From: an uncultured Chlorobiota bacterium
GTDB lineage: Bacteria > Bacteroidota > Bacteroidia > Bacteroidales > JAADGE01
Assembly (NCBI GenBank): GCA_947311445.1
Contig: CAMZKV010000031.1
Span: forward strand, 1-49,435
Direction of reading: 5' to 3'
DNA length: 49,435 bases
Shown here piece after piece: positions 16,930 to 25,876 of the stretch. Numbering within the stretch: position 1 is the stretch's first letter; each line of letters opens with the position of its first letter. The translations under genes and the position numbers were made by a program. A model generated the notes under the pieces. The model did no database searches and was not told the origin of the DNA. It worked only from the letters and a program-made list of their open reading frames with translations.

Positions 16930-19900
16930 ATGAGAATTAAACATCTATTTTTATTAGGTTTATTTACTATGAGCATATACAGTGTTAATGGTCAAGACCT
17001 AAAGCCTATTATAAGTAAGGCTAAATTTCAAGACACATCTGAACCCTTAAGAGATAAAACCTCTGCATTTCATAACGATGCAGTTCAAAAATGGAAAGAC
17101 GGTTTGGTAAAAAACTATTTAGGGTATAAAGACTATATAAATTTCGACACAAAAAAAACAGATAAAAAATCTGTTCAAACTACAAATAGCACAAAAGGAA
17201 CTGCTATTCCAATTATTGATTTTGATGGAACACACAATCTTTCTGGTGTTGCTCCTCCTGATACTGATGGAGATGTTGGACCAAACCATTATGTACAAAT
17301 GGTAAACTCTAAACTTCAAATTTTTGATAAAAATGGGACATCATTATATGGACCAGTTGACAATTCTACTATTTGGGATGGATTTAACGGATCTTGGACA
17401 GGCACGAACGATGGAGACCCAATTGTTTTATATGACCAACAAGCTGACAGATGGTTTTTAAGTCAATTTGCTGTAAATACTGGAGATGGAACACAATGGT
17501 TATTACTTGCGGTCTCTACAACTGCTGATCCTACCGGAAGCTATCACAGATATGCTTTTCAGTTTACTAATATGCCAGACTATCCTCACTTTGGAATTTG
17601 GCCTGACGGATACTATGTATCAGTAAATCAGTTTACTACAAAAAAAGGTACACGTGCATGGGCAGGTGCAGGAGTTGCTGCTTTTGAAAGAGATGAAATG
17701 TTGACGGGAGGTACTGCTAAAATGGTTTTCTTCGATATGGGAACATCATACGGAAATCTTCTCCCAGCTGATTGTGATGGCGTTTTCCCTGCATCAGGAA
17801 CACCAAATTATTTTACATATTTTAATGATGACGCATGGGGAGGAATTGATGAACTTGAAGTTTGGAAATTTAATGTTGACTGGGCAAATACTGCAAATTC
17901 AACTTTTACAGTTATGAATTCAATGCCAGTAAGTTCTTTTGATTCCGATATTAATGGAAGTACTGTTTCATACAGCAGAGATAATTTATCTCAACCAGGA
18001 ACTTCACAAAAACTTCATGCAATGACAGATCGTTTAATGTACAGGCTTCAATTTAGAGATTTTGGGACTCACCAATCAATGGTTGCTTGTCATACTATAG
18101 ATGTTGGAGGTGAACGTGCAGGAATGCGTTGGTATGAAATGAGAAGAACTTCTGGAAATTGGAGCAAATACCAAGAAGGAACATATGCACCTGCAGATGG
18201 AGATAACAGATGGATGGGAAGTATTGCAATGAACGGAAATGGTGATATTGCTCTTGGATATACTGTTGTTGGAACTAGTACATATCCTTCTATTAGATAT
18301 ACTGGACGCTTAGCATCTGACCCACTAAATACAATGACAATAACTGAAACAGAAATTATTGCAAGTACTTCATCTCAAACAGGAGTAAACAGATGGGGAG
18401 ATTACAGTTGCATGAGTGTTGATCCCACAAACGACTTAACATTTTGGTACACACAAGAATATACAAGTGGAGGATGGAATTGGCGAACAAGAATAGCTTC
18501 TTTTAGTTTAGAAGATTTTGGAGATCCAACTATTTCTGCAACAGCTGTAAGCACTACACAAATAGATTTAAATTGGACAAAAAATGTAGATGGAGATGAT
18601 GTTATGGTAGTATGGTCTCCCAATGGAACTTTTGGAACTCCTGTTGATGGAAATTCTTACTCGGCAGGAAATACTATTTCAGGAGGAGGAACGGTTTTAT
18701 ATGTAGGTGCAGGAACTTCTTATAACCACACAGCTCTTACTTCAGGAACAACATATTATTATAAAGCATTTTCTTTAACAAATTCTAATCCAGATTATTC
18801 TCCTGGAGTTACAACATCTGCAAAAACTTTAAAAGATGCAATATTCTACGATGGATTTGAAACAGACAAAGGATGGACTATGAATGGCGAATGGGAAAGA
18901 GGTGCTCCGCAAGGATTGGGAGGAGATTACGGAAATCCTGACCCTAGTTCAGCTTTTAACGGTTCCAATATATTGGGACTTGATTTATTAGGGCAAGGTT
19001 CTTATCAAGGAGATTATGAAAGTAGTCTTGCAGACCATGCTGAATACACAATATCTCCGGTAATTGATTGCTCAAATTATACTGATGTTGAAATAGAATT
19101 TCAAAGATGGCTTGGAGTTGAAAGTAATACATATGACCATGCTTATATAGACATTTCAACTAACGGTGGAACTTCTTGGACAGAAATATGGGCTAATGGT
19201 TCTTCAACTCTAAACGGAGGAAGTTGGGAAGAAACTACTTATGATATTTCTGCATATGCAGATGGTCAAGCAACTGTACAATTTAGATTTTCAATGGGTA
19301 CTAGTGACGGAAGTTGGCAATTTTGCGGTTGGAATATTGATGAATTTTATGTATTTGGAACACCAACAGGACCAATTGTTCCTGTTGCAACAGTTTCAGC
19401 TACATCTGGTTGTAATACAGGTAGTGTAACAGTAAGTTCAAATCAAAGTGGAACACAAACTTTTTATTTGAGAAACAATTCTGGCGGAGCATTACAAGAT
19501 TGGACAGGAGATGCAACTTCACATGATTTTACAGGACTTTCAAATGGTAATTACAGAGGGCAAGTAATGTTTGGAACAGAAACTTCTGCTCTTTCAAGTG
19601 CTGTTACTTTAACAAACCTTACAGACCCGGTAGCACCAACTTCAGTTTCAGCAACTGAAACAAGTATTTGTTCAGGAACTTCAACAACTTTATCTTATAC
19701 AGGAGGTTCAGGTACTACTTTTACTTGGCATGAAGGAGTTTGCCTTGGAGGAACAGTAGGTACAGGGAATAATGTTTCTGTTTCTCCAACAACTACAACT
19801 ACATATTATGGTAGTTGGGAAAATACTTGTGGAACTTCTTCTTGTGAAAGTGTTACTATTACTGTAAATAATGAAATTTCTGCTAATGCAGGTGCCGACC

Positions 19901-20616
19901 AAATGGTTTGTACAAATACTACTACAATATCAGCAAACGACCCAGCACCTGGTGTTGGAACGTGGACAGTTATGAGTGGAGCTGCAACAATAACAGATAT
20001 AAATTCTAATAATACAACAATTACTATTACAAATTCTCCTGTTATTCTTAGATGGACAATTGTAAATGGTGCTTGCTCAAGTTATGATGATGTAACTATT
20101 ACTATGAATTTACCTGTTTCTGTTACAACACAGCCACAAAGCGTTAATGCAACTGTTGGAGACAATGTTTCATTTAATGTTGCAGCAGATAATGTTGATA
20201 CATACCAATGGCAAAAAGATGGTTCTGATATTTCGGGTGCAACAAATAACACTTATTCAATATCAAATGTGCAGACTACCGATGCAGGAAATTATACTGT
20301 TGATTTAACAGGTGTATGTGGAACTGTTTCAAGTGATATTGCAGTTTTAGCTGTTAGTGTTTCAATTGAAGACTTATCAAATTATGGAATTAATATTTAC
20401 CCTAATCCGTCAAACGGAATGTTTTATATTGAACTCGCAAAATCTATAAGTAAAGCAAATGTTTCAATTCTTGATATGACAGGAAAACTTATTTATACTA
20501 ATAAATTAAATTCTAATTTAAATGAAATTGATTTAAGTTCACAAGCAAAAGGTATTTATTTTATTAAATTTAATATTAGTGATGAAACTTTAATTTCTAA
20601 ACTAATTTTGAAATAA
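16930..20616 (+). CDS. Large modular T9SS-secreted protein (propeller-like, FN3, jelly-roll, Ig-like)
   Basis: 1228 residues. There is a signal peptide (about 1-21). A large beta-rich N-terminal region (about 90-530) opens with GVAPPDTDGDVGPNHYVQMV, a sequence typical of Bacteroidetes secreted propeller-like domains. A fibronectin type III-like domain (about 533-630) follows, then a MAM/jelly-roll-like module (about 637-815, FYDGFETDKGW ... WQFCGWNIDEFYVFG). Next come beta-sandwich repeats with paired cysteines (about 820-1060) and an Ig-like domain (about 1063-1143, YQWQKDGSDISGATNNTYSI). The T9SS sorting domain occupies about 1152-1228 (NIYPNPSNGMFYIEL ... GIYFIKFNI). It is expected to cross the outer membrane by T9SS and be attached to the surface or released. 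No protease or glycosidase active site is recognisable, so an adhesin or carbohydrate-binding role is only a guess. Confidence 0.88.
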   Translation: MRIKHLFLLGLFTMSIYSVNGQDLKPIISKAKFQDTSEPLRDKTSAFHNDAVQKWKDGLVKNYLGYKDYINFDTKKTDKKSVQTTNSTKGTAIPIIDFDGTHNLSGVAPPDTDGDVGPNHYVQMVNSKLQIFDKNGTSLYGPVDNSTIWDGFNGSWTGTNDGDPIVLYDQQADRWFLSQFAVNTGDGTQWLLLAVSTTADPTGSYHRYAFQFTNMPDYPHFGIWPDGYYVSVNQFTTKKGTRAWAGAGVAAFERDEMLTGGTAKMVFFDMGTSYGNLLPADCDGVFPASGTPNYFTYFNDDAWGGIDELEVWKFNVDWANTANSTFTVMNSMPVSSFDSDINGSTVSYSRDNLSQPGTSQKLHAMTDRLMYRLQFRDFGTHQSMVACHTIDVGGERAGMRWYEMRRTSGNWSKYQEGTYAPADGDNRWMGSIAMNGNGDIALGYTVVGTSTYPSIRYTGRLASDPLNTMTITETEIIASTSSQTGVNRWGDYSCMSVDPTNDLTFWYTQEYTSGGWNWRTRIASFSLEDFGDPTISATAVSTTQIDLNWTKNVDGDDVMVVWSPNGTFGTPVDGNSYSAGNTISGGGTVLYVGAGTSYNHTALTSGTTYYYKAFSLTNSNPDYSPGVTTSAKTLKDAIFYDGFETDKGWTMNGEWERGAPQGLGGDYGNPDPSSAFNGSNILGLDLLGQGSYQGDYESSLADHAEYTISPVIDCSNYTDVEIEFQRWLGVESNTYDHAYIDISTNGGTSWTEIWANGSSTLNGGSWEETTYDISAYADGQATVQFRFSMGTSDGSWQFCGWNIDEFYVFGTPTGPIVPVATVSATSGCNTGSVTVSSNQSGTQTFYLRNNSGGALQDWTGDATSHDFTGLSNGNYRGQVMFGTETSALSSAVTLTNLTDPVAPTSVSATETSICSGTSTTLSYTGGSGTTFTWHEGVCLGGTVGTGNNVSVSPTTTTTYYGSWENTCGTSSCESVTITVNNEISANAGADQMVCTNTTTISANDPAPGVGTWTVMSGAATITDINSNNTTITITNSPVILRWTIVNGACSSYDDVTITMNLPVSVTTQPQSVNATVGDNVSFNVAADNVDTYQWQKDGSDISGATNNTYSISNVQTTDAGNYTVDLTGVCGTVSSDIAVLAVSVSIEDLSNYGINIYPNPSNGMFYIELAKSISKANVSILDMTGKLIYTNKLNSNLNEIDLSSQAKGIYFIKFNISDETLISKLILK

Positions 20617-20629
20617 TATTTCTTAAATC

Positions 20630-20667
20630 AAAAAAAGGTGAATAAAAAAATTATTCACCTTTTTTTA
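20630..20667. terminator. Bidirectional terminator between the T9SS cargo gene and the RSH gene
   Basis: A 16-bp stem (AAAAAAAGGTGAATAA with TTATTCACCTTTTTTT) and a 5-nt loop. It has A-runs and T-runs on both sides and serves the two convergent genes. Confidence 0.9.
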
Positions 20668-20699
20668 TTTCATTATTTTAGTTCTTTATGTGTAAAAAC

Positions 20700-22859
20700 T
20701 TATTTTTGAAAAGCATTATTAACTCCTCTAATCATTTTTATTCTTTTTAAAAGTTCAAATAATTGTTTTTTGTTATTAATTTTAACAACAATTAATCCTT
20801 TAAACATATTATTAGCAATATTTTTTAAAGAAATTGCCATTAATTTTAAATTAAATTCCTTAGAAATAATATCAGTAATTTTTGAAGATATACCTGGCAT
20901 ATCTTTCCCTAACACAACAATACTAACAGAGAAAGATGTAGTAATATCATCAATATTCCATTTTGCTTTTACCACTCTATAGGGGAATCTGCCAGTCATA
21001 TCCTTTGCATTAGGACAAGTTTTTTTATGTATTCTTGTTCCTTTATTTACGGTTACAAACCCAAAAACATCATCTCCTGGCAATGGACTACAGCATTTAG
21101 AAAACGAATAATCTAAACCTGAAACATTTTCGTCAATTAGTAAAAAGTCGTCATATTCTATTTTTTCTTTAACAAAGTTCTTAATTTCTGTTTTTTGTTT
21201 TATTTCTTTTTCAGATTCGTCAGATGTTTCAAATGCTTGTTTTATTTTTGCAATATCAATTATGCCCTCTCCTACACTATTATAGAAATCAGCAGTATTT
21301 TTAGCTTTAAAAAAATTTGTTAAAGTAGCAATATTTTTTTCTGAAAAATCAATTTTTAATCTGCCTAGTTTTTCTTTGATAATTTCTTTTCCACTTTCTG
21401 CTTTATTATAATTTAATGTTTTTAAAGCTCTTTTAATTTTACTTTTTGTTCTTGAGCTTTTTGCTATTTTAAGCCATTCAGAATTAGGTTTCTTGTTTTT
21501 ATTAGTAAGCACTTTTACTGTATCTCCATTAACTAATTCATATGCTAGGCTTTGAATTGTTCCATTTACAATTGCTCCTGTACAGCTTATTCCAATTTTT
21601 GTATGAATACTAAAAGCAAAATCAAGAATAGTATATCCTTTTTTAAGACTTTTCAAATCTCCTTCTGGTGTAAATATTAATACTTCATCAGAATATAGCT
21701 CTGTTTTTGATTTACTTTCTGTTTCATAAGAAAATTTCTCTGTATTTTCAATTGCATCTCTAATATTTGCAAGCCAATCACTATTGCCTCCTTCTTTTCC
21801 TGTTTTATATCTCCAATGTGCAGCCGGTCCTTTTTCTGCAACTTCATCCATTCGTTCAGTCCTTATTTGAACTTCAACCCACTTATTATTTTGGCCTAAA
21901 ACTGTTGTATGCAAAGATTCGTATCCGCTAATTTTTGGTGCAGATATCCAGTCTCTTAATCTTTTTGGATTTGGCTTATATAAATCTGTAATAATAGAAT
22001 ATACATTCCAGCACACAATTTTTTCATTTTTTATGTCTGATTTTAAAATTATTCTTATTGCAAATAAATCATATACTTCTTCAAATGGAACATTCTGATT
22101 TTTCATCTTAGTCCAAATAGAGTGTATTGATTTTGGTCTTCCCTTTACAGTAGCAGTATATCCTGAGGACTTCAATATTTTTTTTATAGGACTAATAAAG
22201 TCTTCTACAAACACATCTCTTTTGGCTTTTGTTTCTTGAAGCTTCTTTGCAATAAAACGATACATATCAGGCTCTAGATATTTCATAGTTTTCTCTTCAA
22301 ACTCAGTCTTCATATTATATAAGCCTATTCTATGTGCAAGAGGAGTAAATAATGTTTTAGATTGGTTAATAATTATTATTTTTTCTTCTTCACTAAAGGT
22401 ATCTATATTTCTAATCTTATATAACTCATTTGCAAGCATAATTAAAATTGCTCTAACATCGCCTGTTATTGTTAAAAGTAATTTTATAAAATTCTCTGCT
22501 TGTTTATCTATTTTTTCAGTTCTTAAGTTTGGGATTTTAAAAAGTCCATAAAGTATTTTAGAAATATTTTGACCAAATCTTTCATTAATTAGTTTTATGT
22601 CTATTTCATTTTTATCAAAAAAACTAAACAATACAGAAGCAATAATTGTGTTAATCCCTCCACCGGTTTTTTCCATAATAATCTTAGAAATATCAGAGGC
22701 AAATTTTAATTTCTCTTTATTTGTTGTTTTTTTATTTTCAGAAATAAAGTTTAACAAATCATAAATTGTTTTTTCTATTTCTTGATTTGGAATTTTATTA
22801 GCAAATTCAATCAAATCTGCAAAGTAAAAGCGTGTATTTTTGTTTGTAATTTGTTGCAT
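20700..22859 (-). CDS. RelA/SpoT-family (p)ppGpp synthetase with degenerate hydrolase domain
   Basis: 719 residues from the ATG at 22859. A longer open frame reaches 23027 but would overlap the divergent gene at 22960, and a -7 box lies at 22877-22884. The N-terminal HD-hydrolase fold is recognisable, but the HD pair and following acidic residues are gone (ASVLFSFFDKNEID at about 70-83; LANELYKIRNI instead of 'LADRLHNMRTL'). The synthetase domain looks intact: VKGRPKSIHSIW, VYDLFAIRII, SGYESLHTTVLG and WVEVQIRTERM (about 235-335). A TGS domain (about 385-445), a CC-containing zinc-finger region (KCCSPLPGDDVFGF, about 588-602) and a C-terminal ACT domain complete the long-RSH layout. The prediction is a RelA-like synthetase without hydrolysis, which would need a separate SpoT/Rel hydrolase elsewhere in the genome. 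Confidence 0.9.
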   Translation of the reverse strand: MQQITNKNTRFYFADLIEFANKIPNQEIEKTIYDLLNFISENKKTTNKEKLKFASDISKIIMEKTGGGINTIIASVLFSFFDKNEIDIKLINERFGQNISKILYGLFKIPNLRTEKIDKQAENFIKLLLTITGDVRAILIMLANELYKIRNIDTFSEEEKIIIINQSKTLFTPLAHRIGLYNMKTEFEEKTMKYLEPDMYRFIAKKLQETKAKRDVFVEDFISPIKKILKSSGYTATVKGRPKSIHSIWTKMKNQNVPFEEVYDLFAIRIILKSDIKNEKIVCWNVYSIITDLYKPNPKRLRDWISAPKISGYESLHTTVLGQNNKWVEVQIRTERMDEVAEKGPAAHWRYKTGKEGGNSDWLANIRDAIENTEKFSYETESKSKTELYSDEVLIFTPEGDLKSLKKGYTILDFAFSIHTKIGISCTGAIVNGTIQSLAYELVNGDTVKVLTNKNKKPNSEWLKIAKSSRTKSKIKRALKTLNYNKAESGKEIIKEKLGRLKIDFSEKNIATLTNFFKAKNTADFYNSVGEGIIDIAKIKQAFETSDESEKEIKQKTEIKNFVKEKIEYDDFLLIDENVSGLDYSFSKCCSPLPGDDVFGFVTVNKGTRIHKKTCPNAKDMTGRFPYRVVKAKWNIDDITTSFSVSIVVLGKDMPGISSKITDIISKEFNLKLMAISLKNIANNMFKGLIVVKINNKKQLFELLKRIKMIRGVNNAFQK

Positions 22860-22876
22860 ATTATATTTTTCTATAA

Positions 22877-22884
22877 CAAACATA
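22877..22884 (-). promoter_or_regulatory. Candidate -7 box (TATGTTTG) for the RSH gene
   Basis: An exact TAnnTTTG on the minus strand, 17 nt upstream of the ATG at 22859. It argues against the longer upstream start. No clear -33 TTTG. Confidence 0.4.
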
Positions 22885-22927
22885 AAATTAATAAAACAAA
22901 TAAATGAATAAATATTAAAAATTTTAG

Positions 22928-22935
22928 TAAATTTG
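22928..22935 (+). promoter_or_regulatory. Candidate -7 box (TAAATTTG) for the small exported protein gene
   Basis: An exact TAnnTTTG 24 nt upstream of the ATG at 22960, with no matching -33 element. It is divergent from the RSH promoter. Confidence 0.4.
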
Positions 22936-22959
22936 TAAGTCATAATAATTTTTTCTTTA

Positions 22960-23382
22960 ATGAAGAACAAATATTTACTTTTTTTACTTTTTTCAATACT
23001 CATTTTTTCTTTTTCTAAATCTGACAATAAAATTATTATTGCTAAGTTAATTGATGTGCAATTTTATTCAGTTAGTGAATGCCAAAATGAAAGTTCTATT
23101 TTTGTGAGAGTCATATATAAAGTAGAGTATAATGACATATCTTCTTTGAAAATAAAAAATGAATTTAGTAATAATATATGCACAACTATTCCTGTAAGGG
23201 AGAAAGATAAAAAAGGCAATATTGTATATAGTTTTTGTTCTAATGAGGAAGAAAAAATACAGTTTACTTCTACTTTTATTTCTCCAAATGGACTAAGAAG
23301 TAAAGAGATTAAAGTAAATATTAACTTTTCTGATGTAAATATTATCTCCGGTACTGCTCCAAAAACAATAAAGTTATATTAA
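22960..23382 (+). CDS. Small exported protein of unknown function
   Basis: 140 residues. The N-terminal 20 residues form a signal peptide (KNKYLLFLLFSILIFSFS). The rest is predicted beta-rich, with three cysteines (SECQNESS, NNICTTIP, SFCSNEE). No family is recognised. It is followed after 16 bp by the polyferredoxin-type membrane protein, so the two are probably co-transcribed and it may be a periplasmic partner. Divergent from the RSH gene. Confidence 0.6.
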   Translation: MKNKYLLFLLFSILIFSFSKSDNKIIIAKLIDVQFYSVSECQNESSIFVRVIYKVEYNDISSLKIKNEFSNNICTTIPVREKDKKGNIVYSFCSNEEEKIQFTSTFISPNGLRSKEIKVNINFSDVNIISGTAPKTIKLY

Positions 23383-23398
23383 TGAAAAGAAACTAAGA

Positions 23399-24763
23399 AT
23401 GATTAATAAGATATTCAGAAATCGTTTCTTTTTATTTTTACTTCAAGTTTTAACGCTTATTATTTTTGTTTTCATAATTTATGGAGCAATTGGTGTAACT
23501 ACTTCTGATGAAGGTTTTGCAAAAATTTTACGAAATACAAATTTTGCTAACCTCATTGTTTGGTCTTATTGGTGGCCGTTAATAATAGTGTCTGCAATTA
23601 TTTTTGGCAGATTTTGGTGTAGTATCTGCCCGGTTGAACTTATCACTTCTTTTTTCAGTAAAATTGGTTTTAGAAAAAAACCTAATAAGCTTCTTAAATC
23701 AGGTTGGATAATAACATTTTTCTATGCTTTAATTCTAATATTAGGGATTCACACACTTACAATTCATCGTATTCCGGAGTATATGGCATTTTATATGATT
23801 TTTCTATTTTTAGTTGCATTTATTGTAGGTTTAATTTGGGAAAAGCGAACTTTTTGCACTTATGTTTGCCCTATTGGTCATTTATTGGGTTTATATTCCT
23901 TATTTTCATTTAAAAAATTAAGGGTAAAAGATAAGGATGTTTGTAAGAACTGCAAAACAAAAGATTGTATTAGTAAATCTAATCATTATAATTTTATTGG
24001 ACGGTCTTGCACGTCGGAACTATATCCTGCAACAATATCTAACAATAAAAATTGTATTTTATGTGGTCAATGCCATAAATCGTGCACTAAAGATAATATT
24101 GCAATTAAAAATAGAATTTTTGCAGAAGATTTATTTACCGATTTAAAACTAAGTTGGTCAGAAATTTCATTTTTTATAATTGTGAGTGGTTTTGTTATTT
24201 ATGAAATTTTATCTGAATGGAAAGTTAGCAAGGAGTTTGTGATGGCTATTCCTAATTTTATTAATAATTATTTTAATATTGGTGGTAGTTTTCAGGGAAC
24301 TATAAAAGCTATACTTTTATTTATAATTATCCCCACACTTTTTTATTTATTTATTGCATTTGCAAAAAAAATATTTGCGAAGGAGTCTATAAAACACTCA
24401 TTCAATCAGCTTGTTATAATACTTTTGCCAATAACTGCAAGTATGCATTTATTAAAAGCTCTTTTAAAAACCAGTTCAAGAATACCTTATTGGGAGTTTA
24501 TTTTTTCTGATCCGAAAGGAATTAAAACTGCACAATTAATTTCAGAAAACCCTATGTTTTTATCTAAAAATATTTTAGATTTAATTTCACCTTTTATAGA
24601 TTTTACTGCCTTATTGTTATCTATTGGGGGGATTATTTTATCTTTCTTAATAATTAGGAAACAAAAATCAATTAATAATACATCAAAAATTATTTCTGTG
24701 TTTATAGTTATTATTTATTCAGGAATATTTTTAATTACGCTTATTGCTTGGAGGTTTTTTTAA
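23399..24763 (+). CDS. 4Fe-4S polyferredoxin-type integral membrane protein (NapH/CcoG-like)
   Basis: 454 residues. Hydrophobic helices flank two membrane-proximal CxxxCP motifs, GRFWCSICPVE (about 72-82) and FCTYVCPIGHLLG (about 151-163), the pattern of the NapH/NosR/CcoG group. A ferredoxin-like segment follows (about 180-235), with CKNCKTKDC, a lone Cys in GRSCTSEL, and NCILCGQCHKSC; these could bind one or two 4Fe-4S clusters. The C-terminal half has about five further helices. Proteins of this type pass electrons across or along the membrane to a reductase or maturation system. No nap, nos or cco gene is adjacent, so the partner is unknown; the only linked gene is the small exported protein before it. 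The 3' end overlaps the convergent PagL-like gene by 4 bp. Confidence 0.85.
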   Translation: MINKIFRNRFFLFLLQVLTLIIFVFIIYGAIGVTTSDEGFAKILRNTNFANLIVWSYWWPLIIVSAIIFGRFWCSICPVELITSFFSKIGFRKKPNKLLKSGWIITFFYALILILGIHTLTIHRIPEYMAFYMIFLFLVAFIVGLIWEKRTFCTYVCPIGHLLGLYSLFSFKKLRVKDKDVCKNCKTKDCISKSNHYNFIGRSCTSELYPATISNNKNCILCGQCHKSCTKDNIAIKNRIFAEDLFTDLKLSWSEISFFIIVSGFVIYEILSEWKVSKEFVMAIPNFINNYFNIGGSFQGTIKAILLFIIIPTLFYLFIAFAKKIFAKESIKHSFNQLVIILLPITASMHLLKALLKTSSRIPYWEFIFSDPKGIKTAQLISENPMFLSKNILDLISPFIDFTALLLSIGGIILSFLIIRKQKSINNTSKIISVFIVIIYSGIFLITLIAWRFF

Positions 24764-25869
24764 TGCCAATAATACCCTACTCCGGCTTCCATAACATCTA
24801 GAACTACAAGATTAGATTTCATTGCTAAATTAACAAAAAAGTGCTCGGAGATTTTATATCTTAAGATGCCTCTATTATACATAAAATAATTATTCAATCT
24901 GTCTGTTAAAAATAAGTATAAACCTTCTTGAAAAATTAAAGATATTTTTCCGAAAATAAATTCTTGTGAAATATGAAAACCGCTTTTAAATTTATATAAA
25001 TCTTGTATGTTATTTTTCTTTGCCCGCCTCATTTCATCGGGTATGGATGTATCGTAAAAGATATCTACTCCTCCGCCAATTGCGAACTTATATCCTGTAA
25101 GTCTTTTATATTCAATAGATAAAGAACTAGCAAAATATGATTTATTTGCAAAGCGTCTGGTTTTTTTAATTCCCGTTGCAAAAATAATTGCATATTGATT
25201 TTTCTTTTTAAAATCAGGTATTTCTTGTATATTTTTTTCTTTTAATTTGCCGATTAAGACATCTGCACCTGCAAAAAATGTCCATGTATTTAATCCTATA
25301 TTTGGTTCTGCAAGATTTGCGTTTGACAAATGATTAAAAGCTGTTCCTACAATAAATGAAATATCTTTATAAACTTTGTAAGATGCAGTAAATTCAGAAT
25401 TTAACCATAAATTAAAATGAGAGCCTACTGCAATATTTTGATAATTATTATCAAAGTCAAATTGCTTTGTTACGTATGTTACACCTGTTCCAATGCTGTA
25501 TTCAAGTTTAAATTTAGGCTTTGTTAATAAATTAAATTTTATGTAAGGATTTAAAGCATAGGCATTACCAAAAACTTTTGAATTTCCTAAACTCGTATAG
25601 AAAAAAGAAACTCCTATTGATGGGTATTTATATAATCTTTGCCACAACTTATTTCCAGATAACTCTTTACAAACATCTAATTCAAAGGCAGTTATATTTT
25701 CTCTTGTAAGATATTCAAGAAAATCGTACTCAGGCAATAAAAATCCTTTTTGATAATTTGTTCGAATATGTACATCATCAAAAATATTGCTTTTTTGGGC
25801 AAAACAATATTGATTGTATCCAAGAAAGACAAATAAACCTATTATTTTTACATAGCTAATTTTCATCAA
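24760..25869 (-). CDS. Acyloxyacyl hydrolase, PagL-like (lipid A deacylase family)
   Basis: 369 residues with a signal peptide (about 1-25, ending CFAQ). The remainder looks like an outer-membrane beta-barrel with alternating aromatic/polar strands. The PagL-type catalytic region is visible as FNHLSNANLAEPNIGLN (about 178-194): His and Ser in 'H.SN' are the expected catalytic pair, with an acidic residue shortly after. PagL removes the 3-O acyl chain of lipid A, changing LPS recognition and barrier properties. Bacteroidetes members are longer than the 170-residue Proteobacterial form; here about 150 extra residues follow the core. It lies 7 bp downstream of the DUF438/PAS sensor gene in the same operon. 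Confidence 0.8.
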   Translation of the reverse strand: MMKISYVKIIGLFVFLGYNQYCFAQKSNIFDDVHIRTNYQKGFLLPEYDFLEYLTRENITAFELDVCKELSGNKLWQRLYKYPSIGVSFFYTSLGNSKVFGNAYALNPYIKFNLLTKPKFKLEYSIGTGVTYVTKQFDFDNNYQNIAVGSHFNLWLNSEFTASYKVYKDISFIVGTAFNHLSNANLAEPNIGLNTWTFFAGADVLIGKLKEKNIQEIPDFKKKNQYAIIFATGIKKTRRFANKSYFASSLSIEYKRLTGYKFAIGGGVDIFYDTSIPDEMRRAKKNNIQDLYKFKSGFHISQEFIFGKISLIFQEGLYLFLTDRLNNYFMYNRGILRYKISEHFFVNLAMKSNLVVLDVMEAGVGYYWH

Positions 25870-25876
25870 TTCTAAT

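Noticed and set aside
22860-23027. A 56-codon N-terminal extension of the RSH protein
   Set aside because: It would overlap the divergent small-protein gene, has no family similarity and lies upstream of a -7 box at 22877-22884.
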